DNA of 25,715 nt from Clostridiaceae bacterium. GTDB lineage: Bacteria; Bacillota; Clostridia; Acetivibrionales; DUMC01. The notes below the pieces were generated by a model. That model was given only the letters and a program-made list of their open reading frames with translations, was not told the DNA's origin and did not search any database. The stretch lies in NCBI GenBank assembly GCA_012512865.1, contig JAAZDH010000279.1:1-25715 (forward strand), read 5' to 3'. Shown here piece after piece: positions 1-7,900 of this stretch (position 1 is the stretch's first letter; each line of letters starts with the position of its first letter). The position numbers and the translations under genes are program-made.

Positions 1-511
1 AAAAAAGGTTTTTCAATTTTGTGATCCTTGAAATACCCGACCTGGTTGCAGTTTTTGCAAGTCTCACCGTATGCCCGCACAGCTTTTTGGTACCTTTCAG
101 GAGAAATTTCGCCGGGAACGAGAGAATTTTAAAAACTAATCTTACCGGATATGTTAATATGAATAAAATAAGCTTTACAGCCTTTATAGTAAAATTTAAA
201 ATAGCAACAGAACATGATATTATAATTTTGCTCAGGAGAAGCATATATACTGCCGCACCTGCAAATGCCCCGATAAAAATGTACCCCCGTATCTCCCCCT
301 CATTGGTATAATGGACAAATAAAAACATTACTATTACGGCAATAATCCAAAACAATATATCTTCAAGGTGCAAAAAGACAACGCTTGTTTTTACAATCCT
401 TCGTTTAATCCTGAAAATATCGTATATAAATGCAATAAGCATCCCGCCAAGCAAGGAATATAAAAAAACATACAATTCGGTAATTATAAACGACGGCACA
501 ATATAATTCAC
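1..511 (-). CDS. yabQ: Spore cortex biosynthesis protein YabQ (3' end outside the window)
   Basis: Integral membrane protein of the mother cell needed for spore cortex formation in B. subtilis (family knowledge). The frame opens with GTG five bases after the yabP stop and stays open to the window edge for 170 codons. It begins MNYIVPSFIITELYVF and has hydrophobic stretches typical of YabQ: an N-terminal segment running into LYSLLGGMLIAFIYDIFR, then a segment around FWIIAVIVMFLFV, then one around GAFAGAAVYMLLL. A basic tail rich in Lys and Arg follows. The IYDIFRIKRR pattern between the first two membrane spans is characteristic of the family. No strong Shine-Dalgarno precedes the GTG, so it is probably translationally coupled to yabP. 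Identification rests on sequence character plus position directly after yabP; the start codon is less certain than the gene. Confidence 0.82.
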   Translation of the reverse strand, partial: MNYIVPSFIITELYVFLYSLLGGMLIAFIYDIFRIKRRIVKTSVVFLHLEDILFWIIAVIVMFLFVHYTNEGEIRGYIFIGAFAGAAVYMLLLSKIIISCSVAILNFTIKAVKLILFILTYPVRLVFKILSFPAKFLLKGTKKLCGHTVRLAKTATRSGISRITKLKNLF

Positions 512-516
512 CAGCT

Positions 517-810
517 TTATCTGAACATCTTGCTGAAAAGCCCTGGTTTCTTTGTGCTTTGGCTGTCCCTGTCACTATATTCACAGCTGATTATATCACC
601 TTCGATATTCAACTCGGAACTATCAAGATTTAACTTGCTAATACGCAGGTCATTCCCGTGAATAATCAAAATCCCCATTTCCGTGTCTACAACAACGCAT
701 TCATCGTTAAAGCTTTCAACATCTATGACTCCTGATATACTTAGCTTTTGCCTGTTTTCCAGTATTAAATTTTGTGTTTTCAGCTTTATAGCTTTTTTCT
801 CCTCCGGCAT
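517..810 (-). CDS. yabP: Sporulation protein YabP
   Basis: Small sporulation protein (97 residues) of the YabP/YqfC family, required for cortex assembly with YabQ in B. subtilis (family knowledge). The family core is visible: the segment LILENRQKLSISGVIDVESF, followed by the acidic strand VVVDTEMGILIIHGNDLRIS and a short second half ending in a Lys/Phe-rich tail. The ATG at 810 sits behind a purine-rich AGGAGGAGGGGG sequence. It lies between rqcP and yabQ, the B. subtilis order. A weak sigma-E-like pair can be read upstream on the minus strand (AAGATAAT at 911-918, 13 bases, AATACAGT at 890-897), which would fit mother-cell expression; this is inference from two poor matches. No signal peptide or membrane segment is visible. 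Confidence 0.93.
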   Translation of the reverse strand: MPEEKKAIKLKTQNLILENRQKLSISGVIDVESFNDECVVVDTEMGILIIHGNDLRISKLNLDSSELNIEGDIISCEYSDRDSQSTKKPGLFSKMFR

Positions 811-859
811 CCTGCCCCCTCCTCCTGCTACCCATATCCCGCGCCAGCCAGTCTTGTTT

Positions 860-888
860 TATTTATATGCATGTACATGCAAATAAAT
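860..888. repeat. Interrupted palindrome in the rqcP-yabP gap
   Basis: The core at 868-881, TGCATGTACATGCA, is a perfect 14-bp palindrome. After one mismatched position on each side the symmetry continues for six more base pairs of A/T (about 860-888). It lies in the 93-bp gap between rqcP and yabP. It could be an operator or an mRNA hairpin protecting or segmenting the operon transcript. There is no U-tract on either side, so it is not a standard intrinsic terminator. Confidence 0.5.
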
Positions 889-903
889 TACTGTATTATT
901 TCA

Positions 904-1146
904 TTACCCGATTATCTTAATCATTTTTGCCGCCTCCGCCTTGGATGCGTTTTCAGCAACAGAAACCACTTCCACCCTGGTGCTCTTGTTGGCAAAATGA
1001 ATCTCAACTATATCTCCTTCTTTTACCTCAGAGGATGGTTTTACCACCCTGCCGTTTATTGTAACTTTACCCAGGCTGCAGATTTCATTTGCAACAGTAC
1101 GCCTTTTTACCAGCCTGGCAACTTTCAGGAATTTGTCGATTCTCAT
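904..1146 (-). CDS. rqcP: RqcP (YabO), S4-domain ribosome quality-control factor
   Basis: Eighty-residue protein that is essentially one S4 RNA-binding domain (Hsp15/YabO type). In B. subtilis RqcP works with RqcH on stalled 50S subunits carrying peptidyl-tRNA, helping C-terminal alanine tailing (family knowledge). The diagnostic S4 start MRIDKFLKVARLVKRRTVAN is intact, followed by GKVTINGRVVKPSSEVKEGD, the loop that closes the alpha-L motif. The tail (ASKAEAAKMIKIIG) is short, as in other YabO proteins. The ATG at 1146 follows AAAGGGGGCAGG. The HU terminator lies upstream, so rqcP-yabP-yabQ either has its own promoter in 1147-1266 or relies on read-through; I see no convincing promoter there. 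Confidence 0.94.
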   Translation of the reverse strand: MRIDKFLKVARLVKRRTVANEICSLGKVTINGRVVKPSSEVKEGDIVEIHFANKSTRVEVVSVAENASKAEAAKMIKIIG

Positions 1147-1266
1147 CCAATCCTGCCCCCTTTGAGTCTTCTTTATTTTCTCCAGCTCTTTATTTCTTCA
1201 ACATCTTCATTTCCTGGATATCTATGTTTCTCTTTATTTCCTGGTATCCCCGGTTTAGCTTCCAAC

Positions 1267-1297
1267 AAAAAAGCTTCAATTCATCATTGAAGCTTTT
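1267..1297 (-). terminator. Intrinsic terminator after the HU gene
   Basis: A perfect 12-bp stem (AAAAGCTTCAAT at 1269-1280 with its complement at 1286-1297) and a 5-base loop. On the minus strand it ends in a run of six T, starting 29 bases after the HU stop codon. The plus-strand side also ends in T-rich sequence, so it may work in both directions. Confidence 0.85.
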
Positions 1298-1325
1298 AGT
1301 TTGTTTTTATTTCTTTTTTCCTGCA

Positions 1326-1601
1326 CTAGCTGTTAATCTTGTCTTTTAGGGCTTTACCCGCCCTGAAAATAGGCACTTTCGACGCTTCAATAGTAATCTC
1401 TTCTCTTGTCTGGGGATTAATCCCTTTTCTTGCCGCCCTCTCCCTCACTTCAAACGAACCGAACCCGACAAGCTGGACCTTTTCACCTTTTACAAGAGCT
1501 TCCTCGATACTTTCCACCATTGCATTCAATGTTTTTTCAGCATCTTTCTTTGTCATCCCGCTTTTTTCAGCAATACTGGTAACCAAATCTGCCTTGTTCA
1601 T
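1326..1601 (-). CDS. hup: HU-family DNA-binding protein
   Basis: Histone-like nucleoid protein HU, 91 residues, the normal length. It opens MNKADLVTSIAEKSGMTKKD (helix 1), has the strictly conserved GFGSFEVRERAARKGINPQT arm that inserts in the DNA minor groove (around residues 46-65), and ends IEASKVPIFRAGKALKDKI. HU bends and compacts DNA as a homodimer. The ATG at 1601 lies behind AAGGAGGTAATAAG, an excellent ribosome binding site. A strong terminator follows directly, so this abundant protein is transcribed as a short unit or as the end of the mazG transcript (57-bp gap to mazG). In B. subtilis the hbs gene lies elsewhere; here HU interrupts the mazG-rqcP-yabP order. Confidence 0.97.
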   Translation of the reverse strand: MNKADLVTSIAEKSGMTKKDAEKTLNAMVESIEEALVKGEKVQLVGFGSFEVRERAARKGINPQTREEITIEASKVPIFRAGKALKDKINS

Positions 1602-1658
1602 CTTATTACCTCCTTTTTAATGTGGTTTTTATTAATATGTTTATTAATTTTTGTTTTA

Positions 1659-2462
1659 TTATTTTTGTTTTCCATTTATGTTAAGAGTTTTTGCTTCATT
1701 CCACAATTGGTCCATCTCTGCAAGCGTCATATCTTCCAGCTTTTTTCCTGCTTCAATGCTTTTCTTTTCAATGTACTCAAATCTATCTATAAATTTTTGC
1801 ACTGTTTTCATTAAGGCAATCTCCGGCTGTACTTGCAAAAACCTGGCCAGGTTGACTAAAGCAAAAAATACATCGCCAACTTCATCATTTATTCTTTCCA
1901 CATTTTTACTCTTATATACATCCTTTAATTCCTGTATTTCCTCGTAAACCTTATCAAATACGTCCTCTATGTTATCCCAGTCAAACCCTACCTGGGCAGC
2001 TTTTTGCTGTACTTTCCAGCTCCTCATCAATGCGGGCAGGTTTCCCGGGATGCTCTTTAAAACCTCCGTTTGCGTCAGCATCCCTTTTTCCCTCTTCTTT
2101 ATATTTTCCCAGTTGTGCACCACTTCATGCGGGGTATTCGCCGTATCATTCCCAAAGATATGCGTATGCCGCGTGATTATTTTCCTGCATATTCCGTTTA
2201 TAACGTCATCAATGTCAAACTGCCCATTCTCTTTCGCTACCTGTGAATGAAACACCACCTGTAAAAGAACATCCCCCAGTTCTTCACATAACATATCCTT
2301 ATCTTCCAGGTCTATAGCTTCCATTACTTCATAAGTTTCTTCAAGGAAATATTTCTTTAAACTCTTGTGGTCCTGTTCCCTATCCCAAGGGCAGCCCTTC
2401 TCGCTTCTTAAAAGGGACATGATTTCCAGCAAATCATTAAAATCATATTTTTCTTTTAGCAA
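1659..2462 (-). CDS. mazG: MazG nucleoside triphosphate pyrophosphohydrolase
   Basis: All-alpha NTP pyrophosphatase that hydrolyses (d)NTPs, including damaged ones, to NMP and pyrophosphate. The 267-residue protein has the usual two MazG domains. The first holds the metal-binding pattern EETYEVMEAI with EELGDVLLQVVFH (about residues 40-75); the second holds EIQEL and NDEVGDVFFALVNLARFL (about 190-230). The N-terminal SEKGCPWDREQDHKSL is diagnostic. The B. subtilis homologue YabN carries an extra N-terminal tetrapyrrole methylase domain; here there is only the MazG part. The start is TTG at 2462, behind GAGGAGA with a 7-base spacer; no in-frame ATG lies near. The 57-bp gap to HU suggests a shared transcript. 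Confidence 0.95.
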   Translation of the reverse strand: MLKEKYDFNDLLEIMSLLRSEKGCPWDREQDHKSLKKYFLEETYEVMEAIDLEDKDMLCEELGDVLLQVVFHSQVAKENGQFDIDDVINGICRKIITRHTHIFGNDTANTPHEVVHNWENIKKREKGMLTQTEVLKSIPGNLPALMRSWKVQQKAAQVGFDWDNIEDVFDKVYEEIQELKDVYKSKNVERINDEVGDVFFALVNLARFLQVQPEIALMKTVQKFIDRFEYIEKKSIEAGKKLEDMTLAEMDQLWNEAKTLNINGKQK

Positions 2463-2685
2463 GATTCCATCTCCTCTATATGATACTTTCCAGCCATTTA
2501 ACCCTGCCCTCTCAATTACTGAGAATCATGTACTTATTATTACCATAAAACCTGCATAAAATCAATAGCGAAACGTCCCTTTGCTTCCAACGGGAAGGTC
2601 CACCCGCTTGTCTCCCCCTGCCCCCGGCTGCAGCAACTCCCGTCTTGCTCTTGTCCCGGCCTCCTGTCCTGCACCGGGCAAAGAA

Positions 2686-2723
2686 TAAAAAAAGCAGGTA
2701 AGCCCGGCTTACTTGCTTTTTTT
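2686..2723 (-). terminator. Intrinsic terminator between spoVT and mazG
   Basis: Hairpin with arms AGCAGGTAAGCC and GGCTTACTTGCT (one G-U pair), flanked by seven A on one side and seven T on the other, so it can act in both directions. On the minus strand it lies about 200 nt beyond the spoVT stop and ends that unit, with mazG downstream. The surrounding spacer 2463-2923 holds no gene I can support. Its right half contains the AT-rich repeats listed separately. Its left half (2570-2680) is GC-richer and featureless to me. Confidence 0.8.
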
Positions 2724-2777
2724 ATTTATTTTTTAACTTGCTTTTTTGCTTATTTACTTGTATTTTATCTTTTGTTT

Positions 2778-2827
2778 ATCATGTTGCATATCATGTTGCA
2801 TATGCTGTATATCATCTTGCATATCTA
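2778..2827. repeat. 12-bp tandem repeat in the spacer after spoVT
   Basis: Two adjoining copies of ATCATGTTGCAT (perfect) are followed by degenerate copies (ATATCATCTTGCAT and remnants such as ATCATATCG) in a 50-80 bp stretch. No dyad symmetry makes it an obvious protein site. Probably replication slippage in a non-coding spacer. Confidence 0.7.
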
Positions 2828-2923
2828 ATGTATTCCATGTTTTTATTTCTGATGTACATCATATCGTATTTCACTCTTCGGCATCCCGCAGTCACATTAC
2901 CTGCACTTACCGTACCACCCCAA

Positions 2924-3481
2924 CTACTGTTCCACCTGTTTGCCCAGGAAAACCGCTGCGGATTCCGCAAGCTTTTCCTCAACATCGCCCATCTGGGCAT
3001 CGGGACTGGTAGATAGCAATATAACAGCTCCTATCGGATCTCCCTCAGAGATAATCGGTTTTACAATCTGTGATGTATACGGCACTTCTTCGGTCTCATC
3101 AGCGGTTATCCTTATGGTGTTCTTTTCAGCAGGAGATCTTGCAATAACTGTGGATTTCTCGTGAATTACCCTTTCCAACTCCTTGCTCAAGGATTTGTCG
3201 ACAAAATCTTTCTTTGAAGCCCCCGAAACAGCAATTATCGAATCCTTGTCAGCTATGCAAGTTATATAACCGCTGGTCTTATGAAGAGATTCCGCGTATT
3301 GACTCGCAAATTCGCTTAATTCGCCAATAGGCGAGTACTTTTTAAGTATTATCTCTCCTTCTTTATCGGTAAATATCTCCAGAGGGTCTCCTTCCCGGAT
3401 CCTCAGTGTTCTCCTTATTTCTTTCGGTATTACAACCCTTCCAAGGTCATCTATCCGTCTTACAATACCCGTCGCTTTCAA
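2924..3481 (-). CDS. spoVT: Stage V sporulation protein T (forespore transcription factor)
   Basis: AbrB-type regulator of forespore genes. The N-terminal swapped-hairpin DNA-binding domain is intact (residues 1-50): MKATGIVRRIDDLGRVVIPK, then EIRRTLRIREGDPLEIFTD. The remainder (about 55-185) is the GAF-like ligand domain of SpoVT, with segments such as SGYITCIADKDSIIAVSGAS and the closing SAAVFLGKQVEQ. In B. subtilis SpoVT adjusts sigma-G-dependent transcription positively and negatively (family knowledge). The start is TTG at 3481 behind a perfect AAGGAGGT with a 7-base spacer. A sigma-G-like promoter lies just upstream, matching the known forespore expression of the family. Terminator at 2686-2723. 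Confidence 0.97.
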   Translation of the reverse strand: MKATGIVRRIDDLGRVVIPKEIRRTLRIREGDPLEIFTDKEGEIILKKYSPIGELSEFASQYAESLHKTSGYITCIADKDSIIAVSGASKKDFVDKSLSKELERVIHEKSTVIARSPAEKNTIRITADETEEVPYTSQIVKPIISEGDPIGAVILLSTSPDAQMGDVEEKLAESAAVFLGKQVEQ

Positions 3482-3522
3482 AGAAATTACCTCCTTAAAA
3501 TACTAAAATTTAATCACAATCC

Positions 3523-3553
3523 TAGTATTATTTTTTTACAGGAGTTTTATACA
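3523..3553 (-). promoter_or_regulatory. Sigma-G/F-like promoter of spoVT
   Basis: On the minus strand TGTATA (3553-3548) and AATACTA (3529-3523) are separated by 18 bases. The sigma-G consensus is roughly TGAATA with CATACTA at 17-18 bases, so there is one mismatch in each half. It sits about 40 bases before the TTG start of spoVT, a gene known to be sigma-G dependent in B. subtilis. Functional assignment is inference. Confidence 0.55.
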
Positions 3554-3555
3554 TC

Positions 3556-3605
3556 CAAAGGAAGGCCAACGGAAATTTGTTGCCTTCAAAGGAAAGCTAA
3601 CGGGA
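3556..3605. repeat. Imperfect direct repeat, two copies of about 19 bp
   Basis: CAAAGGAAGGCCAACGGAA (3556-3574) recurs as CAAAGGAAAGCTAACGGGA (3587-3605), differing at three positions. A related string, CTTCCAACGGGAAGG, occurs at 2586-2600. The copies fill part of the ppiC-spoVT spacer immediately upstream of the spoVT promoter. Function unknown. Confidence 0.6.
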
Positions 3606-3657
3606 ACTTCTTTCATTGCCTTATTGCTCTATTGCCTTGTTACCGTGTTGCTTCGAT

Positions 3658-4836
3658 TTACCTTATTGAATTATAAACAGATTCATTTTTTACAACTTTA
3701 TACTTGGAGTCCTTCTTCCATTCTTCCATTCTTTCAATATATTTTGCATACTTGGCGCCATTAACCCCAAATTCCCTGTATTCTTTCGCACATCTCAAGC
3801 TGATGGGCTCCCCGGCTTCGATTTTTTCTTCGACCTTGATAATGTGATACCCGTAGTCGGTTTCGGTCATGTCGACCCCTCCGGGTTCCAGGCTGAAAGA
3901 AAGATCTTCGAATTCCGGCATCATATAACCTTTACCAAATACATAGTCCCCGCCATGTTCCGCCGAGCCGGTATCTTCAGAGTATTCCTTGGCAAGCTGG
4001 GCAAAATCTTCGCCGCTTTTTGCCCTTTCAAGCAGTTCCTCGGCTTTCTTCTTAGCTTCCGTAATCTTGTCTTCAGGTAATTTTTCCCCGGTTTCCAAAT
4101 CCATGGTCGCTACCAGTATATGCCTGGCCCACACCGCTTCCTGGCCGTTCATCCTGAAACTTGAATCTTTGAAGGCATCCGGGAACCTGTTATAATATTC
4201 TTCTACTTCTTCTTCGCTTACTGTTATGGATTCCATTTCATTGCTAAAAAACTTGTTTCTAAGGAGGTAATCCTTATAAATCTTTTTAAATTCATCCAGG
4301 GTTATGCCGTAATATTCCTTGTAAGCCTTATTGGCGGCAGATTTGCTGTTGTTATACTGGGCAATTATTGAACTAATGATATTCTCAACACCCTCAATTT
4401 CAGTTTTATCCAGTGAAATTTTTTGTTCTCTTGCTTTCAATAACTGGATTTTAAACTCCTGTAAATTTTCAAGGGTTTTCCTTTTTGCAATATCTATGGC
4501 CTTTTCCCCGCCTGTTATTGCGGTATCCCAGAAAGTTTCCGGGTCCGGGTTTTCTGCGATATCCAGCATGTTATTTTTTTCTTGTTCTAAAAAGAACATA
4601 AACTCTGAAACGCTTATTTTCTCCCGTCCCACTGAAGCCACAAAGCTCCTGGAATACGTTGAAAAAGCCGCTGCAATGGCAACCGCGACTATTATCACGG
4701 CAATTGCGATACATGTATACAGTACATATATATTTTTATTTCCGTAATGCTTTTTTCCCCCGGCTTTTTTACTTAATATTTTAGTTTTGCTAGTACCACT
4801 AGCATCATCAATGCGGTTTACAATACTGTTTTTCAA
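3658..4836 (-). CDS. Membrane-anchored PpiC/PrsA-like peptidyl-prolyl isomerase
   Basis: Extracytoplasmic foldase of the SurA/PrsA type, 392 residues. A Lys-rich cytoplasmic N-terminus (1-35) is followed by one membrane span (36-58, IYVLYTCIAIAVIIVAVAIA). There is no lipobox, so unlike B. subtilis PrsA this looks like a signal-anchor protein rather than a lipoprotein. Residues about 65-230 form a helical SurA_N-like chaperone part (VSEFMFFLEQEKNNM; YGITLDEFKKIYKDYLLRNK). A parvulin domain occupies about 236-337: ARHILV, GEDFAQLAKEYSEDTGSAEHGGDYVFGKG split over 276-303, then FEDLSFSLEPGG and YGYHIIKVEE. TTG start at 4836 behind AGGAGGATATATT. It sits between mfd and spoVT, where B. subtilis has no such gene. 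Its clients cannot be told from sequence. Confidence 0.9.
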   Translation of the reverse strand: MKNSIVNRIDDASGTSKTKILSKKAGGKKHYGNKNIYVLYTCIAIAVIIVAVAIAAAFSTYSRSFVASVGREKISVSEFMFFLEQEKNNMLDIAENPDPETFWDTAITGGEKAIDIAKRKTLENLQEFKIQLLKAREQKISLDKTEIEGVENIISSIIAQYNNSKSAANKAYKEYYGITLDEFKKIYKDYLLRNKFFSNEMESITVSEEEVEEYYNRFPDAFKDSSFRMNGQEAVWARHILVATMDLETGEKLPEDKITEAKKKAEELLERAKSGEDFAQLAKEYSEDTGSAEHGGDYVFGKGYMMPEFEDLSFSLEPGGVDMTETDYGYHIIKVEEKIEAGEPISLRCAKEYREFGVNGAKYAKYIERMEEWKKDSKYKVVKNESVYNSIR

Positions 4837-4907
4837 AATATATCCTCCTCTTTTTTGCAGTCTTGGTTTTATATTCTTATATATTTAAATTTTGTTTGCA
4901 CATATTT

Positions 4908-4923
4908 TATTTACATGTAAATA
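4908..4923. repeat. Perfect 16-bp palindrome between mfd and ppiC
   Basis: TATTTACATGTAAATA reads identically on both strands. It lies 72-87 bases before the ppiC start on the minus strand and about 40 bases after the mfd stop. Its position fits an operator upstream of ppiC, but no regulator is identifiable from here. It shares only the CATG-type centre with the 868-881 palindrome. Confidence 0.5.
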
Positions 4924-4961
4924 TTGCCTTCAAGTCCTTTTCATGCATCTTGTTTATTTAA

Positions 4962-7900
4962 TTATACATCAAGTACCCGTATTACTTCAAAGCTTTTAAT
5001 ATCATGTAATAAAATCTTAACATTGTCAATGAGGTTTTCTCTATTAATTCCAGGCAATTTAAATTGTAAATAAGGAGTGGTCCCGGCATTGAACAATATC
5101 CTGCCCTTGTATTTAGCGTTCGCGGCAAGCCTTGAGAAAGCCTCGACATTTATGCTTTCCTTATCCCTAAGCTGGAGAATTATTGAACCATCCTTTTCAT
5201 ACACAGATGAAAAACCCAGGCTCCTCAAAAGGGCTTTTATATAGGCAATCTGTATCAGGTTCTCAACCGGGGTGGTAAATTCTCCATAGCGGTCAAGCAA
5301 TTCTTCCCTTACATCAAGTACATCCTCCCTTGTTTCGATGGAGGCGATTTTTTTGTACATTTCAATTTTTCCGGTTTGCGAGCTTATGTAACTGTCGTCT
5401 ATATATGCATTGATTTTCAAATCTACGGTTACTTCGACATCTTTTCTTACAGGTTTTTCACCTTTCAGCTCTTTTATCGCCTCGTCAAGCAGCCTGCAAT
5501 ACATGTCGTAACCTACGGCTTCCATGTGTCCATGCTGCTCGGGCCCTAAAAGGTTTCCCGCTCCCCTTATTTCCAGGTCCCTCATGGCAATCTTGAAACC
5601 GGAGCCGAATTCCGTGAACTCCCTTATGGTGTTAAGCCTTTTTTCAGCATCTTCAGTTAAAATTTTATCCTTGTTATAAGTTATATAGGCATATGCCTGC
5701 CTGTTTGAACGCCCCACCCGCCCTCTCAGCTGGTACAATTGTGCAAGGCCCATTCTATCCGCATCTTCCACGATTATGGTATTTACATTGGGCATGTCAA
5801 GCCCGGATTCTATTATCGTCGTACATACAAGGACATCAAATTCCCCGTTTAAAAAAGACATCATCACTTCCTCGAGCCTTTTTTCCTCCATTTGGCCGTG
5901 CGCGATATCTATCCTTGCCCCGGGAACCAATTCTTGTATTTGCGCCGCCTTAAACTCGATGGTTTTCACCCTATTGAAAAGGTAATAAACCTGCCCTCCC
6001 CTGGCCAGCTCCCTGGTAATGGCATCTTTAATTATCTCGCGGTCATATTCCATCACGTATGTTTGTACAGGATAACGGTCTTCGGGAGGTTCTTCTATAA
6101 CACTTATATCCCGTGCACCCACCAGCGACATGTGAAGCGTCCTTGGTATGGGGGTTGCCGTAAGCGTAAGCACATCAACATCGGGACGGATGTTCTTCAG
6201 CCTTTCCTTGTGGAGAACGCCAAAACGCTGCTCTTCATCGATAATTAACAAGCCCAGGTCCTTGAAATGTATATCCTTTTGCAGCAGCCTATGGGTACCT
6301 ATCAATACATCAACATGCCCCCTTCTCAAGTCCTTCAGTATCCTGTTCTGCTCCGCCCTCGTCCTGAACCTGCTTATCATTTCAATGGCAACGGGAAAGT
6401 CCTTCAGTCTTTCTTTAAAATTGTTGTAATGCTGCTGGGCCAATACCGTGGTAGGCACAAGGAAAGCAACTTGCTTTCCATCCATTACCGCTTTAAACAT
6501 TGCCCGCAGGGCTACTTCCGTTTTTCCGTATCCCACGTCCCCGCACAGCAGCCTGTCCATGGGTTTTTCCTGTTCCATGTCCCTCTTTATTTCTTCCGTG
6601 CACCTTAACTGGTCTTCAGTCTCTTCATACGGAAACAAATCCTCGAATTGTTTTTGCCATACGGTGTCCTTTGAAAATGCAAAGCCCTTGATGGTTTCCC
6701 TACGGGCATACAGCTTTATTAACTCCTCGGCCAGTTTTTTTAAAGATTCCTTTACCTTCCTTTTTGTCGTTACCCAGTCACTTCCGCCCAGTTTGCTTAA
6801 CCTTGGTGTTTTCCCCTCGGATCCTATGTATTTCTGAACAGTATCCAGCTGGCTCGTGGGTACATAAAGCAAATCCCCCTGCCGGTACATTATTTTTATG
6901 TAGTCCCTGGTGGTTTTTTCAACAACGAGTTTCTCAATCCCGAGGTACTGCCCTATGCCATGGACCTGGTGCACCACGTAATCACCGGGGTTGAGGTCCG
7001 TGAACATGCTGATTTTAACTCCATCAGCCCTCTTTCTCCTTTTTCTTACTCTCCTGGCATGCCCTAAAAACTCACTGTAACTTATCACGGCGAGCCCGAT
7101 GGAAGGGTATTCAAATCCCCTGTTAAGGCTTCCGCCTGTTATAATCACGCTCCCCGGCACCAGTTCCAAGTCCCTGCCTTCTTCATATACCGCTTCAATA
7201 TTATTATTTTGAAGTTCATTACGAAGCCTTTCCCCGTGTGCGGGAGTTCCGGCTAAAATAACAATCCTGCTGCCTTTTTTCTTCCAGCCTGCTATGTCAT
7301 TTGCGAGCATATCAAAAAACCCGCGGTACGAAGGAAGCTGCTTGCACAATATGCCGTAATTCCTGGGTATACCGGGTTTCAAGCTGTATCCCGCATCCTC
7401 GTAAGCCATGGTGCTCATATGCACGTTGGCCCTGTTTTCCAGCTTTCTTTCCGTATCCTCGTAATAATGGTATATTTCGATATTTGCAGGCAATATTTTC
7501 GCTTTTCCCAGGAGCTCCTTGCAAGTTTCATGGTGTTCATGGAGCAGGTTCTTCATTCTTTGAACTATTCGCGGGGGCTCATCCAGGAACACCAGCGTAT
7601 CCTCTCCAATATAATCCAGCAAGTGCCCTCCCATGACGGGTATATACGGTATATACCTGTCTATGCCCGGGAAGTGGGGGTTTGATTCAAAACGTTCAAT
7701 ATCCCTTTTGATGTTTTCATAAAGCTTCTCTATAAAACCTTTAAAATCCGGGTCTCCTCTTTTCTTTAGCTTCAATCCGTCTTTCACGTAATCATCCAGG
7801 TCTTTCCTTATGTTATCCACGGTTTCTTTAATCTTGCCGGCAGGGCATATTACTTCCCTGGCAGGTAAAATTTTTAAGCTTTCAATATTATTTACGGAAC

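Noticed and set aside
1177..1270. Minus-strand frame between HU and rqcP (Pro-Gly-Asn-containing, about 31 codons)
   Set aside because: Only a TTG start inside the HU terminator and no ribosome binding site; more likely decayed repeat sequence.
772..1290. 172-codon plus-strand frame
   Set aside because: Antisense shadow across rqcP and yabP, both of which are clear real genes.
2758..2830. Short Gln/His/Asp-rich minus-strand frame over the 12-bp repeat
   Set aside because: A 12-bp repeat keeps a frame open automatically; no ribosome binding site.
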